Shown: in pieces, positions 1-11,500 of the stretch
How positions within the stretch are numbered: position 1 is the stretch's first letter
How the letters are laid out: each line of letters begins with the position of its first letter
Virus record (IMG/VR): IMGVR_UViG_3300013285_000023
Span: 1 to 47,107 of that record
Length of the DNA: 47,107 nt
Strand: one strand, 5' to 3'
Origin: a virus
Made by a program: the position numbers and the translations under genes
Notes under the pieces: generated by a model
What the model was told of the DNA's origin: nothing
What the model saw: the letters and a program-made list of their open reading frames with translations, nothing else
The model's database searches: none

Positions 1-3000
1 CCAGCATCTCTGTAGCATTTATCTACATCAAATGTAAACCCGCCTACTGCGATACTACTAACATAAGATAATGTCTGTTGTTGTAGATATGTTTTATTGG
101 CTTGTAAAATATCATAAGCACGTCGAGCATCTTGAGAAACTACTTTTATACCGTTTGGTACAATTAGATCAGTAACTCCATTAGTACCGCTGTTCAATAT
201 GTTAAGGATGTATTGGAAATCGTCCTTAACAGCATATAGTTGGGTGTACGTTGCAGTAGTTAAACTAGTATTTTGTGTTGCCGTTGTAACAAATCGTCGA
301 ACTGTACTAGTGTTATTAACTACAACTTCCTGAGCCAAATTACTTAGATATTGTATTGCTCTAGTAGTTGTAGTCAGTTCTCCTGGAATAGTTGCATTAG
401 TTGTAGTAGATTGATTCCAATATTGTAATCCAGCAAAGTTACTTTGTGTGTATCCGTTTACCGGGAAGGATAAATCAATAGCAAAAGAATCAACTAACAA
501 CCCAGTATCTCTGAAACACTTGTCAGAATCATATGTGAAACTTAAACTTGTTACCTGCGGTACCACAGTCTGCTGTGGAGAAACTACTGCCTGACCTAAT
601 ATGATTGGCTCCACTAACTGTTTAATATGAGCGTAAGCCGCAGTAGTCTGTGGAATCTCATTTGGAATTGCGGTATCGTTAGTATACCCATAATAGTATA
701 CACCACTTTGAATTGCCTGACGGTTGCCGCCATACAAGGTATCAAAGCAAACACTGTCTAACATGTAACCAACATCTCGGAAACACTTAGTTTCGTCGTA
801 TACAAATCCTGTGTACTTGTTATCAACATAGGCAACTACTTCATTTTGAATAAATTCTCTGTTGGCCAGCAATAAATCAAAAGCATAAGCAATTTTTTTA
901 TTACTATCAGGTGTCAATGAAATTGGAACTTTTGCTCCTGTTACACTAGGACCTTTGTTAATAATATTTGTAATTGTAGATATGTAACGTTTTGCCAATG
1001 CCGCTTCAGTTATTGTTGCAGGCAATAGATATGTTACCTGGGTAGCAGTATTACCAGGAGACTTTTGTACTATATTACCTAATAAGATAGTCGAAACAAC
1101 ATCACCTAATCTAGCATACGCATCATTTACCTGAGGTAGTTCATAGGTAATTACGCTAGATGTATTGATATAATTGTAATAATACACACCGCTTTGAACA
1201 GCCTGTCTATTTCCGCCATGCACTAGATCAAAACTTACTGAATCAATCATGTAACCTAAGTCGCGAGCACATTTAGTTCTGTCATAAACAAATGTTGAAC
1301 TTGAAACTGTATCGATATAGGCAAGAGTTTCTTCAATCATGTACTCCTTGTTGGCTTGTAAGATAGCGTAAGCATTATTAGTACTGGTTGTATTTGTTAA
1401 TTTGCCATTAGGCACAATTATATCGCTAACTCCAACTGTACCAGTTTGAAGAATATTAATAATAACACCAAAATCAGCACCAACTGCTGATGCATCGGTA
1501 ACTGATGCTTTTGGCAAACTGACATTTTGTGTAGTTGTATTTTGATAACGAGTACCTGTGTTATTCACTACTACCTGTTGAGCCAACGAGCTTAGATAGA
1601 TAACAGCATTAGTTGTTGTAACTAATTCTCCCGGAAGTGCAATACTAGTTGAACTAGACTGATTCCAATATTGTAATCCGGCAAATGTTGATTGACTAGT
1701 TTCTTTTGTTGGATACTGCATGTCAAATGCAACAGCATCAACAATTAATCCAACATCTCTAAAGCAGTTGGCTTTATTGTAAGAAAAATTAGATGTAGAA
1801 TTTACATAGGCAATAATTTCACGTTTTAAAAATTCTCTGTTTTTCTGTAATTTTTCATATGCCTGTACAACATCAACTTTTGTACTTGATGTTATTGAGT
1901 TAGGTTTAATTCTATCTGTAACTCCGTCAACACCATTGGTTAGAATATTAATAATTTCTTGAAAATCAGTTTTGACAATGTTTACAGTAGTAGTAGAAAC
2001 TTTATAAGTGCTGGTAATTTGGAACGGTTGAGCTTTGTACTGGTCGTTCACATACGCAATTGTTTCTGCCGCAATAAAATCTCTGTTGGCATGTACAATA
2101 GCCGCCGCATTTAATATACTTGCAGTTGTAGTAATTGTTAATCCTAGTGAAGATTTGGCTGTAGCAGTTGTTTGACCATTGGTAATAATATTAGTAATAG
2201 TATTAATAAATGTTTGTAAACTTTTGGCTTCGGCAATTGTACCAGTGGTTAAGTTAGTTACCTGTAAGACATTTGGTTGATAGGTAGAAGTAGTAACACC
2301 TGTAACAATCCAAGGTAACAAATCTTTGATGTGTGCATAGGCACCAAGTGTCTGCACACTTTCGTTTGGAATTACGGTTTCAGTTGTTGTAAAGTTGTAA
2401 TAGTAAACACCGCTTTGTACGGCTTGTTTGTTTCCACCGTACAAGGTATCAATAGCAATACTGTCAATAACATACCCAATATCTCTGTAGCATTTGGTTC
2501 GGTCATAATCAAATCCAGTACTTGTACTAGAATAGTTAGTATAGGCAATGCCTTCAGTTTGGATGTAAGCTCTGTTGGCTACAATAATATTAAAAGCATT
2601 CACAGCATCAGTTGCAGTACTGGCTGTGATACCGTTTGGTATAATAATGTCAGAAACACCGCTTGTACCAGTTTGTAATATGTTCAGGAATACATCAAAA
2701 TCTGCTTTAACTGTAGCAGAAGTAGATGCCGCAGGTAGTGATACATTTTGTGTAACTGTAGTTTGATAGCGTGTACCTGTACTGTTGATAACCAACTGTT
2801 GAACAAGTCTACTTACATATTTGAATGTATTTGTAGTTGTTGTCTGTTCACCGGGAATGATTGAATTTGTACTTGTACTTTGAGCCCAGTACTGTAATCC
2901 AGCAAAAGTTGATTGACTTGACGTACTAAACAACAAGTCTTGAACAATCGAGTCAACAATTAGTCCGGTATCTCGAGTACATTTAACTGAGTCGTAAGCA

Positions 3001-6000
3001 AATCCAGTAAAGTATCGTGTGCCTGTTGTACTATTAGTTAAAATTTCGCTTGCTAAACTTTGTAACTGCTTAATTGCATTTGTTGTAGTAGTCAGTTCGG
3101 CTCCAATAGTCCCAACATACCCTCGTTGGTTCCAATACTGGACTCCGGCAAATGTTGATTGACTCGATGTATTGAACAACAAATCTTGTGCCAATGCATC
3201 AATAATTAATCTAGTATCACGCGAGCATTTTACATCATCGTACACAAACTGGCTAGGCCAAATACTGTCAATATAGGCAACAGTTTCTGCCTGAATAAAG
3301 TTTTTATTTTCTTCTAATAAACGTCTAGCACTATTAGTGCCTTCTGAAATTGTTTTATATTGAAAAGGTCGAATAATATCAGGACCAGTACCCGATCCGT
3401 TTCCTACAATTCCTGCTATGATGTTGAATTTTTCTGAAACTACATCTGATGCATCTGCTCCGTGTTGGAAAGACGGGTCAATTGATTGAGAAACTTTTGT
3501 CTGATAAGTTGTAGTTATTAGTTCGTTGGCAATAATTTTTACTGCAAGATCTCTTGCATTTAAAATTGCTTGGCTAGTTGTACTAACTTCTTCTATAGGT
3601 AGTACTACTGCTTTAGTAGTAGCGGTAGAACTTATGGTTTGGTCAACTGTACTAGATAACACATTGTAATAAGCATTTCCGCAAAAATACATAGTCAAAA
3701 AGTTGTCATTGGTTACATCGCCGCCGCCGTTCAAAATTGGTCTGTCTAGCGTAATACTTCTGTAGTTTACATCGGCAACTCGTGTACCTGTTGTTACATA
3801 AGTTCCTACACCGTCAGGTCCTTCGTTGCCGTATATATCTCTAATATAAATTGTATGTCCAACTGCAATGTCTGTAACATCAACATCTGTAATTGTGTAA
3901 CTGCCTGTTGTAACTGTGGCTGTATTAGAACTAGCAACTAAGAATCCAGAATAGCCTGCGGCATTGACATATGATATACGATCGCCGTTGTAATCTAAGT
4001 ATGTATCGGGAGGAATAACCTCCATAACTTGTCCGATGTGCGGTCTATTTAATTCGTCTGGTACAAATACTTCTACTCGCTGTTTGTTTGGCCAATAACC
4101 TAATGGATAAAATTCACTGTTAGGTATATTAGTTGGAAATGCTGGGTTCCAAACAATACCTGCAAAACTTAATTGACCAATACCTTTGGCAACCAAACAT
4201 TGATCTCCAAAGTTAGCGTTAGAGTTAGTGATAGAAGCAATACCTCCGTTTTCAACTAACACAGATGTAGAACAGAAGATTGTAAACACAGACACTAATT
4301 GTGCATAACCATTGTTGATAATGTGAACGCCAATACCGCCCTGATTTAATTGTGTAAACGCATCGAACACAAACGATTGAATAGGTGATCGCAATGAGGG
4401 AGCATTGCCATCAACAAGAGCGCCCCCTCCCGACCCATTAGGGTCTAATCTACGATCGGCAAAAATCCCATCATATTGGTCAACAGTCCATAACGCAGGT
4501 ATTTGATCGTCTAAAAATGGATAAACACTTGTACTACCAAAATATACGGTAGCATTATCGCTAGCCGCAATGGTAGGATTATTTAAAGTAACTGCATAGC
4601 AACCTGTTGATACTTCTGTGACTGCGGTAACTTGACTTGCAGTATTAATAGCATCAGCACTTAACCCACTAGGAACAATTAAGGCATAGATATCGTCTAC
4701 TACATCAGGAGCAGTTGTTGGACCACCATTAATAATAGTTGTAATAATTCCAAAATCAGTAGTAAGTCTTGTATTAACTACGTGGCCTTTATCTTTAGAA
4801 AGATCTATAGTTTGAGACACTGTAGTTTGATAAGTGCTAGTGATCACTGTGTTAGAAACAACTTTTGATGCAAGTGATGATAGGTAATTAATCGCGCCTA
4901 TAGTTTCAGTTTGTTGTCCAACAATTAAACTATTTGTTCCAGACCAATAACTTAGACCAGCAATAATGCTTCGTTTATTACCACCATATCGAGCATCGCC
5001 TGCTACAGCATCAACAATTAGTCCAGTATCTCTAAAACATAGAGCCTGATCGTAAACAAAATATGTGTTATTAAGATACGCAATTGTTTCTGCTTTGATG
5101 AATTCTCTATTGGCTTCTAATATTATAGCCGCATTCTTAATATACTGATTCGTGCTTGGAAATAAAGGTAACGGCGATAATTCTTCAGCAACACTTGGTC
5201 CGTTATTAATAATATTTGTAATTGTAGAAATAATAGCCTGTGCCTGTGTGCCTTGTGTTACGGTACCGCCGACCAAGTCAGTAATTTGGACTACTTTTGC
5301 CTGTTGGGGAGTAATAGTTTGACCAGTAATTATAGAAGGAAGGATACTCTTAATAAAATTATAGGCCGCAGTAGTCTGTGGTATTTCATTTAAAATTGCT
5401 GTTGCTGTTGTATATCCGTAGTAGGCAACTCCGCTTTGAATAGCCTGTCTATTTCCCCCGTATAATAAATCTATACTAACACTATCAATCATATATCCCA
5501 AATCTCTAAAACACTTGGCTTCGTCAAATTGGAATAATGGAGGATATTTACTATTAATATAGGCAATGACTTCTGACTGAATAAAACTTCTATTAGAAGT
5601 CAGTAGTTTTGCAGATTCGTAATTATTAACATTAGTGCTTGAAGTTAAATTAATAGGAGTCTTGTCAGATGCAACAGATGGCCCATTCCTAATAATATTT
5701 GTAATAGTACTTACAATATCATAAATTTCAGCAGATTCTGTAAATGTTGCTGTATAGGTAGCAAATACTTGCGTAACAGTTGACTGATATGGAGTAACTG
5801 GAACGTTTTGAATTATTTTCTGAGACAGATTTTCTAAATATTGATATGCATCAAGTGTAGCAGGCATTTCATTAGCCAATACTGTAGCAGTACTGTATCC
5901 GTAGTAATAAACACCTGATTGGACTGCTTGACGATTACCGCCGTGTAACAAGTCAAAACTGATACTGTCTAACATATATCCTACGTCGCGGTAGCATAAT

Positions 6001-8099
6001 GCTTTGTCATACCTAAACCCTGTGCCAGTTGTAACAGCATCAACATACGCAACGGCTTCACGTTGAATATAATCTCTGTTTAATTGTATTAAATCATAAG
6101 CACGTTTGATATTAGTTAATGTGCTAGCATCAATATTGTTAGGAACAATAATATCTGTTACGCCTACTGTCCCGCTTGTTAAAATATTGATAACAACATT
6201 AAAATCTGTTTTAATTATGTTGGCTTCAGACACCGTTGCTGGAGATAGATTTACAAATTGAGATAGTGAACTTTGATATCTAACACCTGTAGTAATATTT
6301 CTAATCACTTGTTGGGTTAGACTATTAACATATCTAATGGCATTAGTAGTAGTTGTTAATTCACCAGGAATAATACTGTTAGTAGTTGTTGACTGTCCCC
6401 AATATTGTAATCCAGCAAAAGTTGATTGGCTGTGTTCTGGTGTCGGATATAATAGATCTAAAGCAATAGCATCAACAATGAGTCCAGTATCTCTTCCACA
6501 ATTCTGTTGATTGTAGTAAAATCCAGAGCGCAATGTATCAATATAGGCTAGTGTTTCTCGTTGTATGAAATCTTTATTTGTTTGTAATGCAGAATAAGCA
6601 TTGACCACATTTGTTGCGGTACTGGCTGTAATACTATTAGGAATAATGGCATCAGTTACTCCGGCCGTTCCTCTGTTAAGTATATCGGTAATAACCTTAA
6701 AGTCATTCTTAATAAGAGTTACTTCTTTATCTGATCCAAACAATACACCGGTAATTTGGCTAACGGTATTTTGGAATCGTGTTCCTGTTGTTCCAACAAT
6801 TACCTGTTGTGCCAATTTACTAGCATATTGAACAGCCTTAGTTGTTGTGTTAATTTCGCCAGCAATAGTACCTACATAGTTTTGTTGGTTCCAATACTGT
6901 AATCCAGCAAAGTTAGACTGACTATTTCCACCAAATAATAAATCTTGTGCAATAGCATCAACAATTAATCCAGTATCTCGTTTACAAGTTGCTTGATTGT
7001 ATGAAAATCCATTGTAGGTAGTGTTTACATAGGCTACAACTTCATTTTGTAAAAATGTTCTATTTGCCTGCAATAATAATTGGGCATTACGATACCCTTC
7101 ATTAGCGGCATCGTTTATTGACATGCCGGCTACAATTGTTCCTGTGGCTACATAAACTGTAATTGTACTTTGCCCTGCTACCCATGTACTTGTTCCGGCA
7201 GCATCTGGAATTTGTACAGTTTGATTGGGAATAAACATGGTACCGTCAAACAACCAGGGACCTGATTGATTAGTACAGTTTTGAATATAAGGGGAATGGT
7301 AAACATCAATAGGGTCTGAAAGTAGTGGAGGAAATGCGGTAGCGTATGCCCCTGTAGTATATGTACCTGCACCACCCGGTGCATAACGTTCAACTGAACC
7401 CCTTCGCAAATTAATCATAGCCATTTGTGCAATATATACGCCAGAATTAACATGGAATAAGTCAGTGTCTTTATTCAATGGTTCAAGAAATGTTGTTCTT
7501 AGATCATTGCCAATTACAGAAGTGTAGGCCTTCAGTACTAACGGATTTTCTTCAAAGTAATGTCCGGCTGCTACACGTATAGTTGTACCTTCTTGATAGT
7601 AGGGACTACGGATAGCACCGGCAACAGTTCGACAGGCACGAGTGGAGTCTTGAGCACGGCCGTCATTGGTATCATCGCCGTCTACTGTTACATATAGAGT
7701 ATTTCCTACAAAAGGTGCTGTTCCTTTTGGATCTTCACCTAATACTTTAATTTTTCCTTTTAATAGTGTATCACCAGTTACTGATAACTTTCCGTTAACT
7801 GTAACAGTAGTATCGGGACTTAATTCAATTTCGCTTTTGACTATTTTTGAGCCGTCGATAGTAATTGGAGTACCGGTTACTGTAGGAGTAATTGTTTGTT
7901 TAGTAAAATTTAATTTACCTAGTTCACTACTAAAAGTTGTTACACCTTTTGCATCTTGTTTTAGTGTAAACCCGTCGTCCGTAGATGGAGTTGGCCCTAA
8001 ATTAGGCATTGCTTGGTCAAGACCAAGGTACTTCCAGCGATCAGCCGTTAAATCATTTAACGGTTTTAATTTTCTTCTTTGACTTACTAGACGACTCAT
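1..8099 (-). CDS. Giant repeat-containing fibre/virion-surface protein A (3' end outside window)
   Basis: An open frame runs without a stop from the ATG at 8099 off the left edge, at least 2,699 residues. The N-terminal ~330 residues carry a DGDDTNDGRA motif and a Gly/Asn-rich stretch (DLFHVNSGVYIAQMA, APGGAGTYTTGAY) that reads like the start of a right-handed beta-helix. The rest is a tandem array of modules marked by C-x-RD-x-G (about 13 seen, near 6980, 6490, 5985, 5500, 5030, 3215, 2975, 2485, 1755, 1262, 775, 515 and 10). The array is interrupted at about 4560-3660 by a second beta-helix-like block (GGGALVDGNAP, FVFDAFTQ, GVHIINNGYAQLVSVF). It is a paralogue of the 2,202-aa gene upstream. 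A virion fibre or adhesin role is inferred from size, repeats and late-gene context. The receptor-binding tip is not visible. The gene starts 15 nt after the 127-aa gene and is probably co-transcribed with it. Confidence 0.75.
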   Translation of the reverse strand, partial: MSRLVSQRRKLKPLNDLTADRWKYLGLDQAMPNLGPTPSTDDGFTLKQDAKGVTTFSSELGKLNFTKQTITPTVTGTPITIDGSKIVKSEIELSPDTTVTVNGKLSVTGDTLLKGKIKVLGEDPKGTAPFVGNTLYVTVDGDDTNDGRAQDSTRACRTVAGAIRSPYYQEGTTIRVAAGHYFEENPLVLKAYTSVIGNDLRTTFLEPLNKDTDLFHVNSGVYIAQMAMINLRRGSVERYAPGGAGTYTTGAYATAFPPLLSDPIDVYHSPYIQNCTNQSGPWLFDGTMFIPNQTVQIPDAAGTSTWVAGQSTITVYVATGTIVAGMSINDAANEGYRNAQLLLQANRTFLQNEVVAYVNTTYNGFSYNQATCKRDTGLIVDAIAQDLLFGGNSQSNFAGLQYWNQQNYVGTIAGEINTTTKAVQYASKLAQQVIVGTTGTRFQNTVSQITGVLFGSDKEVTLIKNDFKVITDILNRGTAGVTDAIIPNSITASTATNVVNAYSALQTNKDFIQRETLAYIDTLRSGFYYNQQNCGRDTGLIVDAIALDLLYPTPEHSQSTFAGLQYWGQSTTTNSIIPGELTTTTNAIRYVNSLTQQVIRNITTGVRYQSSLSQFVNLSPATVSEANIIKTDFNVVINILTSGTVGVTDIIVPNNIDASTLTNIKRAYDLIQLNRDYIQREAVAYVDAVTTGTGFRYDKALCYRDVGYMLDSISFDLLHGGNRQAVQSGVYYYGYSTATVLANEMPATLDAYQYLENLSQKIIQNVPVTPYQSTVTQVFATYTATFTESAEIYDIVSTITNIIRNGPSVASDKTPINLTSSTNVNNYESAKLLTSNRSFIQSEVIAYINSKYPPLFQFDEAKCFRDLGYMIDSVSIDLLYGGNRQAIQSGVAYYGYTTATAILNEIPQTTAAYNFIKSILPSIITGQTITPQQAKVVQITDLVGGTVTQGTQAQAIISTITNIINNGPSVAEELSPLPLFPSTNQYIKNAAIILEANREFIKAETIAYLNNTYFVYDQALCFRDTGLIVDAVAGDARYGGNKRSIIAGLSYWSGTNSLIVGQQTETIGAINYLSSLASKVVSNTVITSTYQTTVSQTIDLSKDKGHVVNTRLTTDFGIITTIINGGPTTAPDVVDDIYALIVPSGLSADAINTASQVTAVTEVSTGCYAVTLNNPTIAASDNATVYFGSTSVYPFLDDQIPALWTVDQYDGIFADRRLDPNGSGGGALVDGNAPSLRSPIQSFVFDAFTQLNQGGIGVHIINNGYAQLVSVFTIFCSTSVLVENGGIASITNSNANFGDQCLVAKGIGQLSFAGIVWNPAFPTNIPNSEFYPLGYWPNKQRVEVFVPDELNRPHIGQVMEVIPPDTYLDYNGDRISYVNAAGYSGFLVASSNTATVTTGSYTITDVDVTDIAVGHTIYIRDIYGNEGPDGVGTYVTTGTRVADVNYRSITLDRPILNGGGDVTNDNFLTMYFCGNAYYNVLSSTVDQTISSTATTKAVVLPIEEVSTTSQAILNARDLAVKIIANELITTTYQTKVSQSIDPSFQHGADASDVVSEKFNIIAGIVGNGSGTGPDIIRPFQYKTISEGTNSARRLLEENKNFIQAETVAYIDSIWPSQFVYDDVKCSRDTRLIIDALAQDLLFNTSSQSTFAGVQYWNQRGYVGTIGAELTTTTNAIKQLQSLASEILTNSTTGTRYFTGFAYDSVKCTRDTGLIVDSIVQDLLFSTSSQSTFAGLQYWAQSTSTNSIIPGEQTTTTNTFKYVSRLVQQLVINSTGTRYQTTVTQNVSLPAASTSATVKADFDVFLNILQTGTSGVSDIIIPNGITASTATDAVNAFNIIVANRAYIQTEGIAYTNYSSTSTGFDYDRTKCYRDIGYVIDSIAIDTLYGGNKQAVQSGVYYYNFTTTETVIPNESVQTLGAYAHIKDLLPWIVTGVTTSTYQPNVLQVTNLTTGTIAEAKSLQTFINTITNIITNGQTTATAKSSLGLTITTTASILNAAAIVHANRDFIAAETIAYVNDQYKAQPFQITSTYKVSTTTVNIVKTDFQEIINILTNGVDGVTDRIKPNSITSSTKVDVVQAYEKLQKNREFLKREIIAYVNSTSNFSYNKANCFRDVGLIVDAVAFDMQYPTKETSQSTFAGLQYWNQSSSTSIALPGELVTTTNAVIYLSSLAQQVVVNNTGTRYQNTTTQNVSLPKASVTDASAVGADFGVIINILQTGTVGVSDIIVPNGKLTNTTSTNNAYAILQANKEYMIEETLAYIDTVSSSTFVYDRTKCARDLGYMIDSVSFDLVHGGNRQAVQSGVYYYNYINTSSVITYELPQVNDAYARLGDVVSTILLGNIVQKSPGNTATQVTYLLPATITEAALAKRYISTITNIINKGPSVTGAKVPISLTPDSNKKIAYAFDLLLANREFIQNEVVAYVDNKYTGFVYDETKCFRDVGYMLDSVCFDTLYGGNRQAIQSGVYYYGYTNDTAIPNEIPQTTAAYAHIKQLVEPIILGQAVVSPQQTVVPQVTSLSFTYDSDKCFRDTGLLVDSFAIDLSFPVNGYTQSNFAGLQYWNQSTTTNATIPGELTTTTRAIQYLSNLAQEVVVNNTSTVRRFVTTATQNTSLTTATYTQLYAVKDDFQYILNILNSGTNGVTDLIVPNGIKVVSQDARRAYDILQANKTYLQQQTLSYVSSIAVGGFTFDVDKCYRDA

Positions 8100-8114
8100 G
8101 TGTTTCTCAATTTA

Positions 8115-8498
8115 TTAAGCGTTTGCTGTTTCTAGAATACTTAGGATTAGTTTACATGTACCTGTCGAATCTGCGTATGCTCTGATGCTGTCCTGACTTT
8201 CAATAATCATCTTACCAGTGATTAAAGAAGCAGAGTCAGCAGGTGGTATTGCAAATCCCTTTACTAATTCTGTATCTATATTTGCATCCTGCCCGTTATT
8301 ACCTTGTGCATTTGGGAGGACTCTAAAATTTCTATGATGTGTAAAAGTTACACTACGATCAACAGAGTCAACATTTGATACCTGTGCCATAAGAATAATT
8401 GAAGTTACTCCAATTGGTGCTGTATACACAGTAGCCGTTGTATTTGTATCTAGAATCCTTGTCATTGTCCTAAACGTGTTTAATGGAATTAATGCCAT
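8115..8498 (-). CDS. Small virion-type protein between the giant fibre genes
   Basis: A 127-residue protein lying between the two giant fibre genes, 16 nt after the upstream stop and 15 nt before the next start. The start is fixed by a strong ribosome binding site (AAGGAGATATAA then ATG). The sequence is beta-rich, with alternating hydrophobic and polar residues and a C-terminal pattern (SLITGKMIIESQDSIRAYA then CKLILSILETA). That pattern is typical of small beta-sandwich virion proteins in aquatic T4-like phages and resembles the 105-aa gene at 16058-16375. No enzyme motif, signal peptide or membrane segment is visible. A fibre-joining or decorating role is only an inference from position. 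Confidence 0.6.
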   Translation of the reverse strand: MALIPLNTFRTMTRILDTNTTATVYTAPIGVTSIILMAQVSNVDSVDRSVTFTHHRNFRVLPNAQGNNGQDANIDTELVKGFAIPPADSASLITGKMIIESQDSIRAYADSTGTCKLILSILETANA

Positions 8499-8514
8499 TT
8501 ATATCTCCTTAATT

Positions 8515-11500
8515 TTATGCAATATCTGCGCCAACAACCAATATAAACGGTGTTAACTGAGAGAACAAACTCTTAGTAAATGTTCTTCCAGTGATTACAC
8601 CAGTTGCTTGGCTAATTACTAACCCCGGACCAATTCGGAAGTCACCATTTTGATCTGTTGAAGTAAAGAATACCTTACCATTATTTAACTGAACTGTTTC
8701 CTTGGATTGATTTGGATCTACTCTACCAACCTGAGGTAAGGCACCATATTGTGTTCCTGCACCTACATATTCAAAAACATATCCAGATGCACTCATATAT
8801 GAACGTTGATAAAAGTTCACCGTAGTACCGTCTACAAATAAAGTAGGGTCTCTTACTTGATCTTCTAAACTAACAATATGATAAGTTCCGTCTTTTGTAT
8901 AATATGTTATAGCGGCTTCAACTGCTCGACTATTGCCACCTGTTTGAAGATCATAAATCAATGCGTCGATTATTAGTCCCACATCTCGACGGCATTTGAA
9001 TTTGTTGTATGTAAATCCTTTGTAAGTTTTGTTAACATACGCAATGGTTTCATTTTGAATAAAACTTCTATTTGCAATAATTAGATTATAAGCATTTAAC
9101 ACATTGGGGTCTGTACTCATAGTTTGACCAATAGGAACTTTACTATCTCCTGACACTACAGCAGGACCATATTGAATGATATGTGTCATTACATCAACAA
9201 GACCTTGTGCCATAGATATCTGACTATTAACACCTGGTACTAGATTTGTTATCTGTGTTACAGTGTTCTGATAACTTGGACTAATCGGTGTCCCTGTGAT
9301 AATGTCTCCAATAATACCTTTAATAAAATTGTATGCAGAAGTAGTCTGAGGTATTTCTTTTGGTATTGAAGAAGAAGAACTAAATTGATAATAGTACGCA
9401 CCTGCTTGTATCGACTGGCGGTTGCCACTGTGTAAAGTATCAAATGCTACGCTTTCTAAAATATAGTGTAAGTCTTTTCGGCATCGTGTTTGATCGTAAA
9501 CAAATCCAGGATTATTTGTATTAATAAAATTTATAGTATCACTGATAATTGTAGAAGTACTTGCTATCAGTGCATTATAACCGTTAATAATTGAAGCATT
9601 AGTACTGGCTAATCCGTTAGGAACAATTGTATCACTGATATTTCTCACACCATTTGATAAAATTGTTGTAACATTATCAAAGGCAGCACCAACTCTGGAA
9701 GAAGTGGCTCCGTATCCGCTAGTTGCATTTACTGCTAGAGTTCTTGCATAACTAATTGCCTCAGTTGTAGTTGTTAATTCTCCAGGAATTATAGTTTCTG
9801 TACTTGTAGATTGTTTCCAGTACTGTAGTCCTGAAAAGGTTGATTGACTTGTACCGCCATACAACAAATCCATTGCAATACTATCTACAATTAACCCAGT
9901 ATCTCTAAAACATTTTGCTTGATCGTACGTGAAGTTTGGATATATAGCATCAACATAAGCAACAGTTTCATTCATAATGAATATCTTGTTATCTTTTAAT
10001 AGTTGAACTGCATCTAAATTCCCTGCAGGTTTTATGTCAGTTGCTGTAGAGGCAGGTGCATTCTGCGGGCCTTTTAATATTACTCCGGTAACTATGTCTA
10101 ACTCATTTGCCACGAATGATACAGATCCTGCACCGTTTGAGTAAGCACCGTTAGTAACTTGCAGTACTGTTGAAGTATTATAAGTCGTTGTCAAAACTGT
10201 ATTGCTAATAACAGACTGGCATACACTACTCATATAGTTGATAGCATCTATTGTTTCATTTTCCTGACCTTTGATTTTACTTTGGCCAATAGGATAAGGA
10301 CTTCCAGCAATCTTACTTGTCACTACGCTGTAGTAAGCATTTCCGCAGGTATAAATGTTAAAATAATTTAAATTGCCTACTTGTGAACCAGTTGCAGTTA
10401 TGGGATTACTTAAGGTAATTGTTTGATACGACATAGCAACAATTGTAGTATCGGTGGAAAGATAATATGTTCCAGTTGAATCAGTTTGACTGCCGTATTG
10501 ATCTCTAATGTAGACGTTTTGTCCGATCGCCATGTCAGTTACGTCAATACCGCTTATTTCATATGTTCCGACAAATAAAGTTGCTGTATTACTTGCGGCA
10601 GTTAAAAATCCTGGAAAACCTTGAGAATTAATATAAGGTACTTGATTACCGTTAAAGTCAATATATTGATCAGGAGGAACAACTTCCATCACTAAACTAA
10701 TGTGTGGTCTATTATCTGGACTAGGAACAAAAATACAAACATTAGCATTGTTAGGAAAGAATCCTTCTGGATAATTGGTATTGGCTACAAAACTATTTGA
10801 TAGTTCGTTGTATTCTATATTTGACGGATTGTAAACTGTGCCGCCAAATTGACGTTTTCCATATCCTTCAGCCAACAAACATATATCACCAAAGTTTGCA
10901 TTACTGTTCACAATAGAAGCAATACCGCCTGATTCAACATGTACTCCCACATCGCAAAAAATTGTAAACACAGATACTAACTGAGCATAACCATTATTGA
11001 TAATGTGAACGCCAGGGCCTCCCTGAGTGATCTGAGTAAATGCATCAAACACAAATGATTGGATAGGTGAATTAGTCGACGGAGCATTTCCATCAACTAG
11101 GGCTCCTCCGCCACTACCATGCGGATCAATACGTCTGTCTGCTTCCCCGTCTTTACCCCATGTGCTTGAAATATTTTTATCTTCTATAGGATAAACAGTT
11201 GTTTCGCCTATATATAGTGTATCGTTAGTGGATGAAGAATTTGTTGTGGTACTTAAAGTTATAATAAATTCAGTAACATTCTCATCAGTTGCCTGCGGAG
11301 CAAAATCTGGGCCGTTTTCAATTATTGTAGCAACAGCATCAAAATTACCTGATACTAACGATGCGGCTACATAACCATCTGTTAATAGAGGATTTATTGT
11401 TTGAGTAACAATTGAAGCAGTATTAGTTGAAGTTTGGAAAGATTCAATAATTGGACGATTGGCAATTACCCGCAGTGCAACTTCTTTAGCAAATTGAACT

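Noticed and set aside
1-8099. Repeated DNA motifs resembling a CRISPR-like array
   Set aside because: The similarity is at protein level in ~450-nt modules within one open frame. Repeat DNA is diverged and not spaced like CRISPR repeats.
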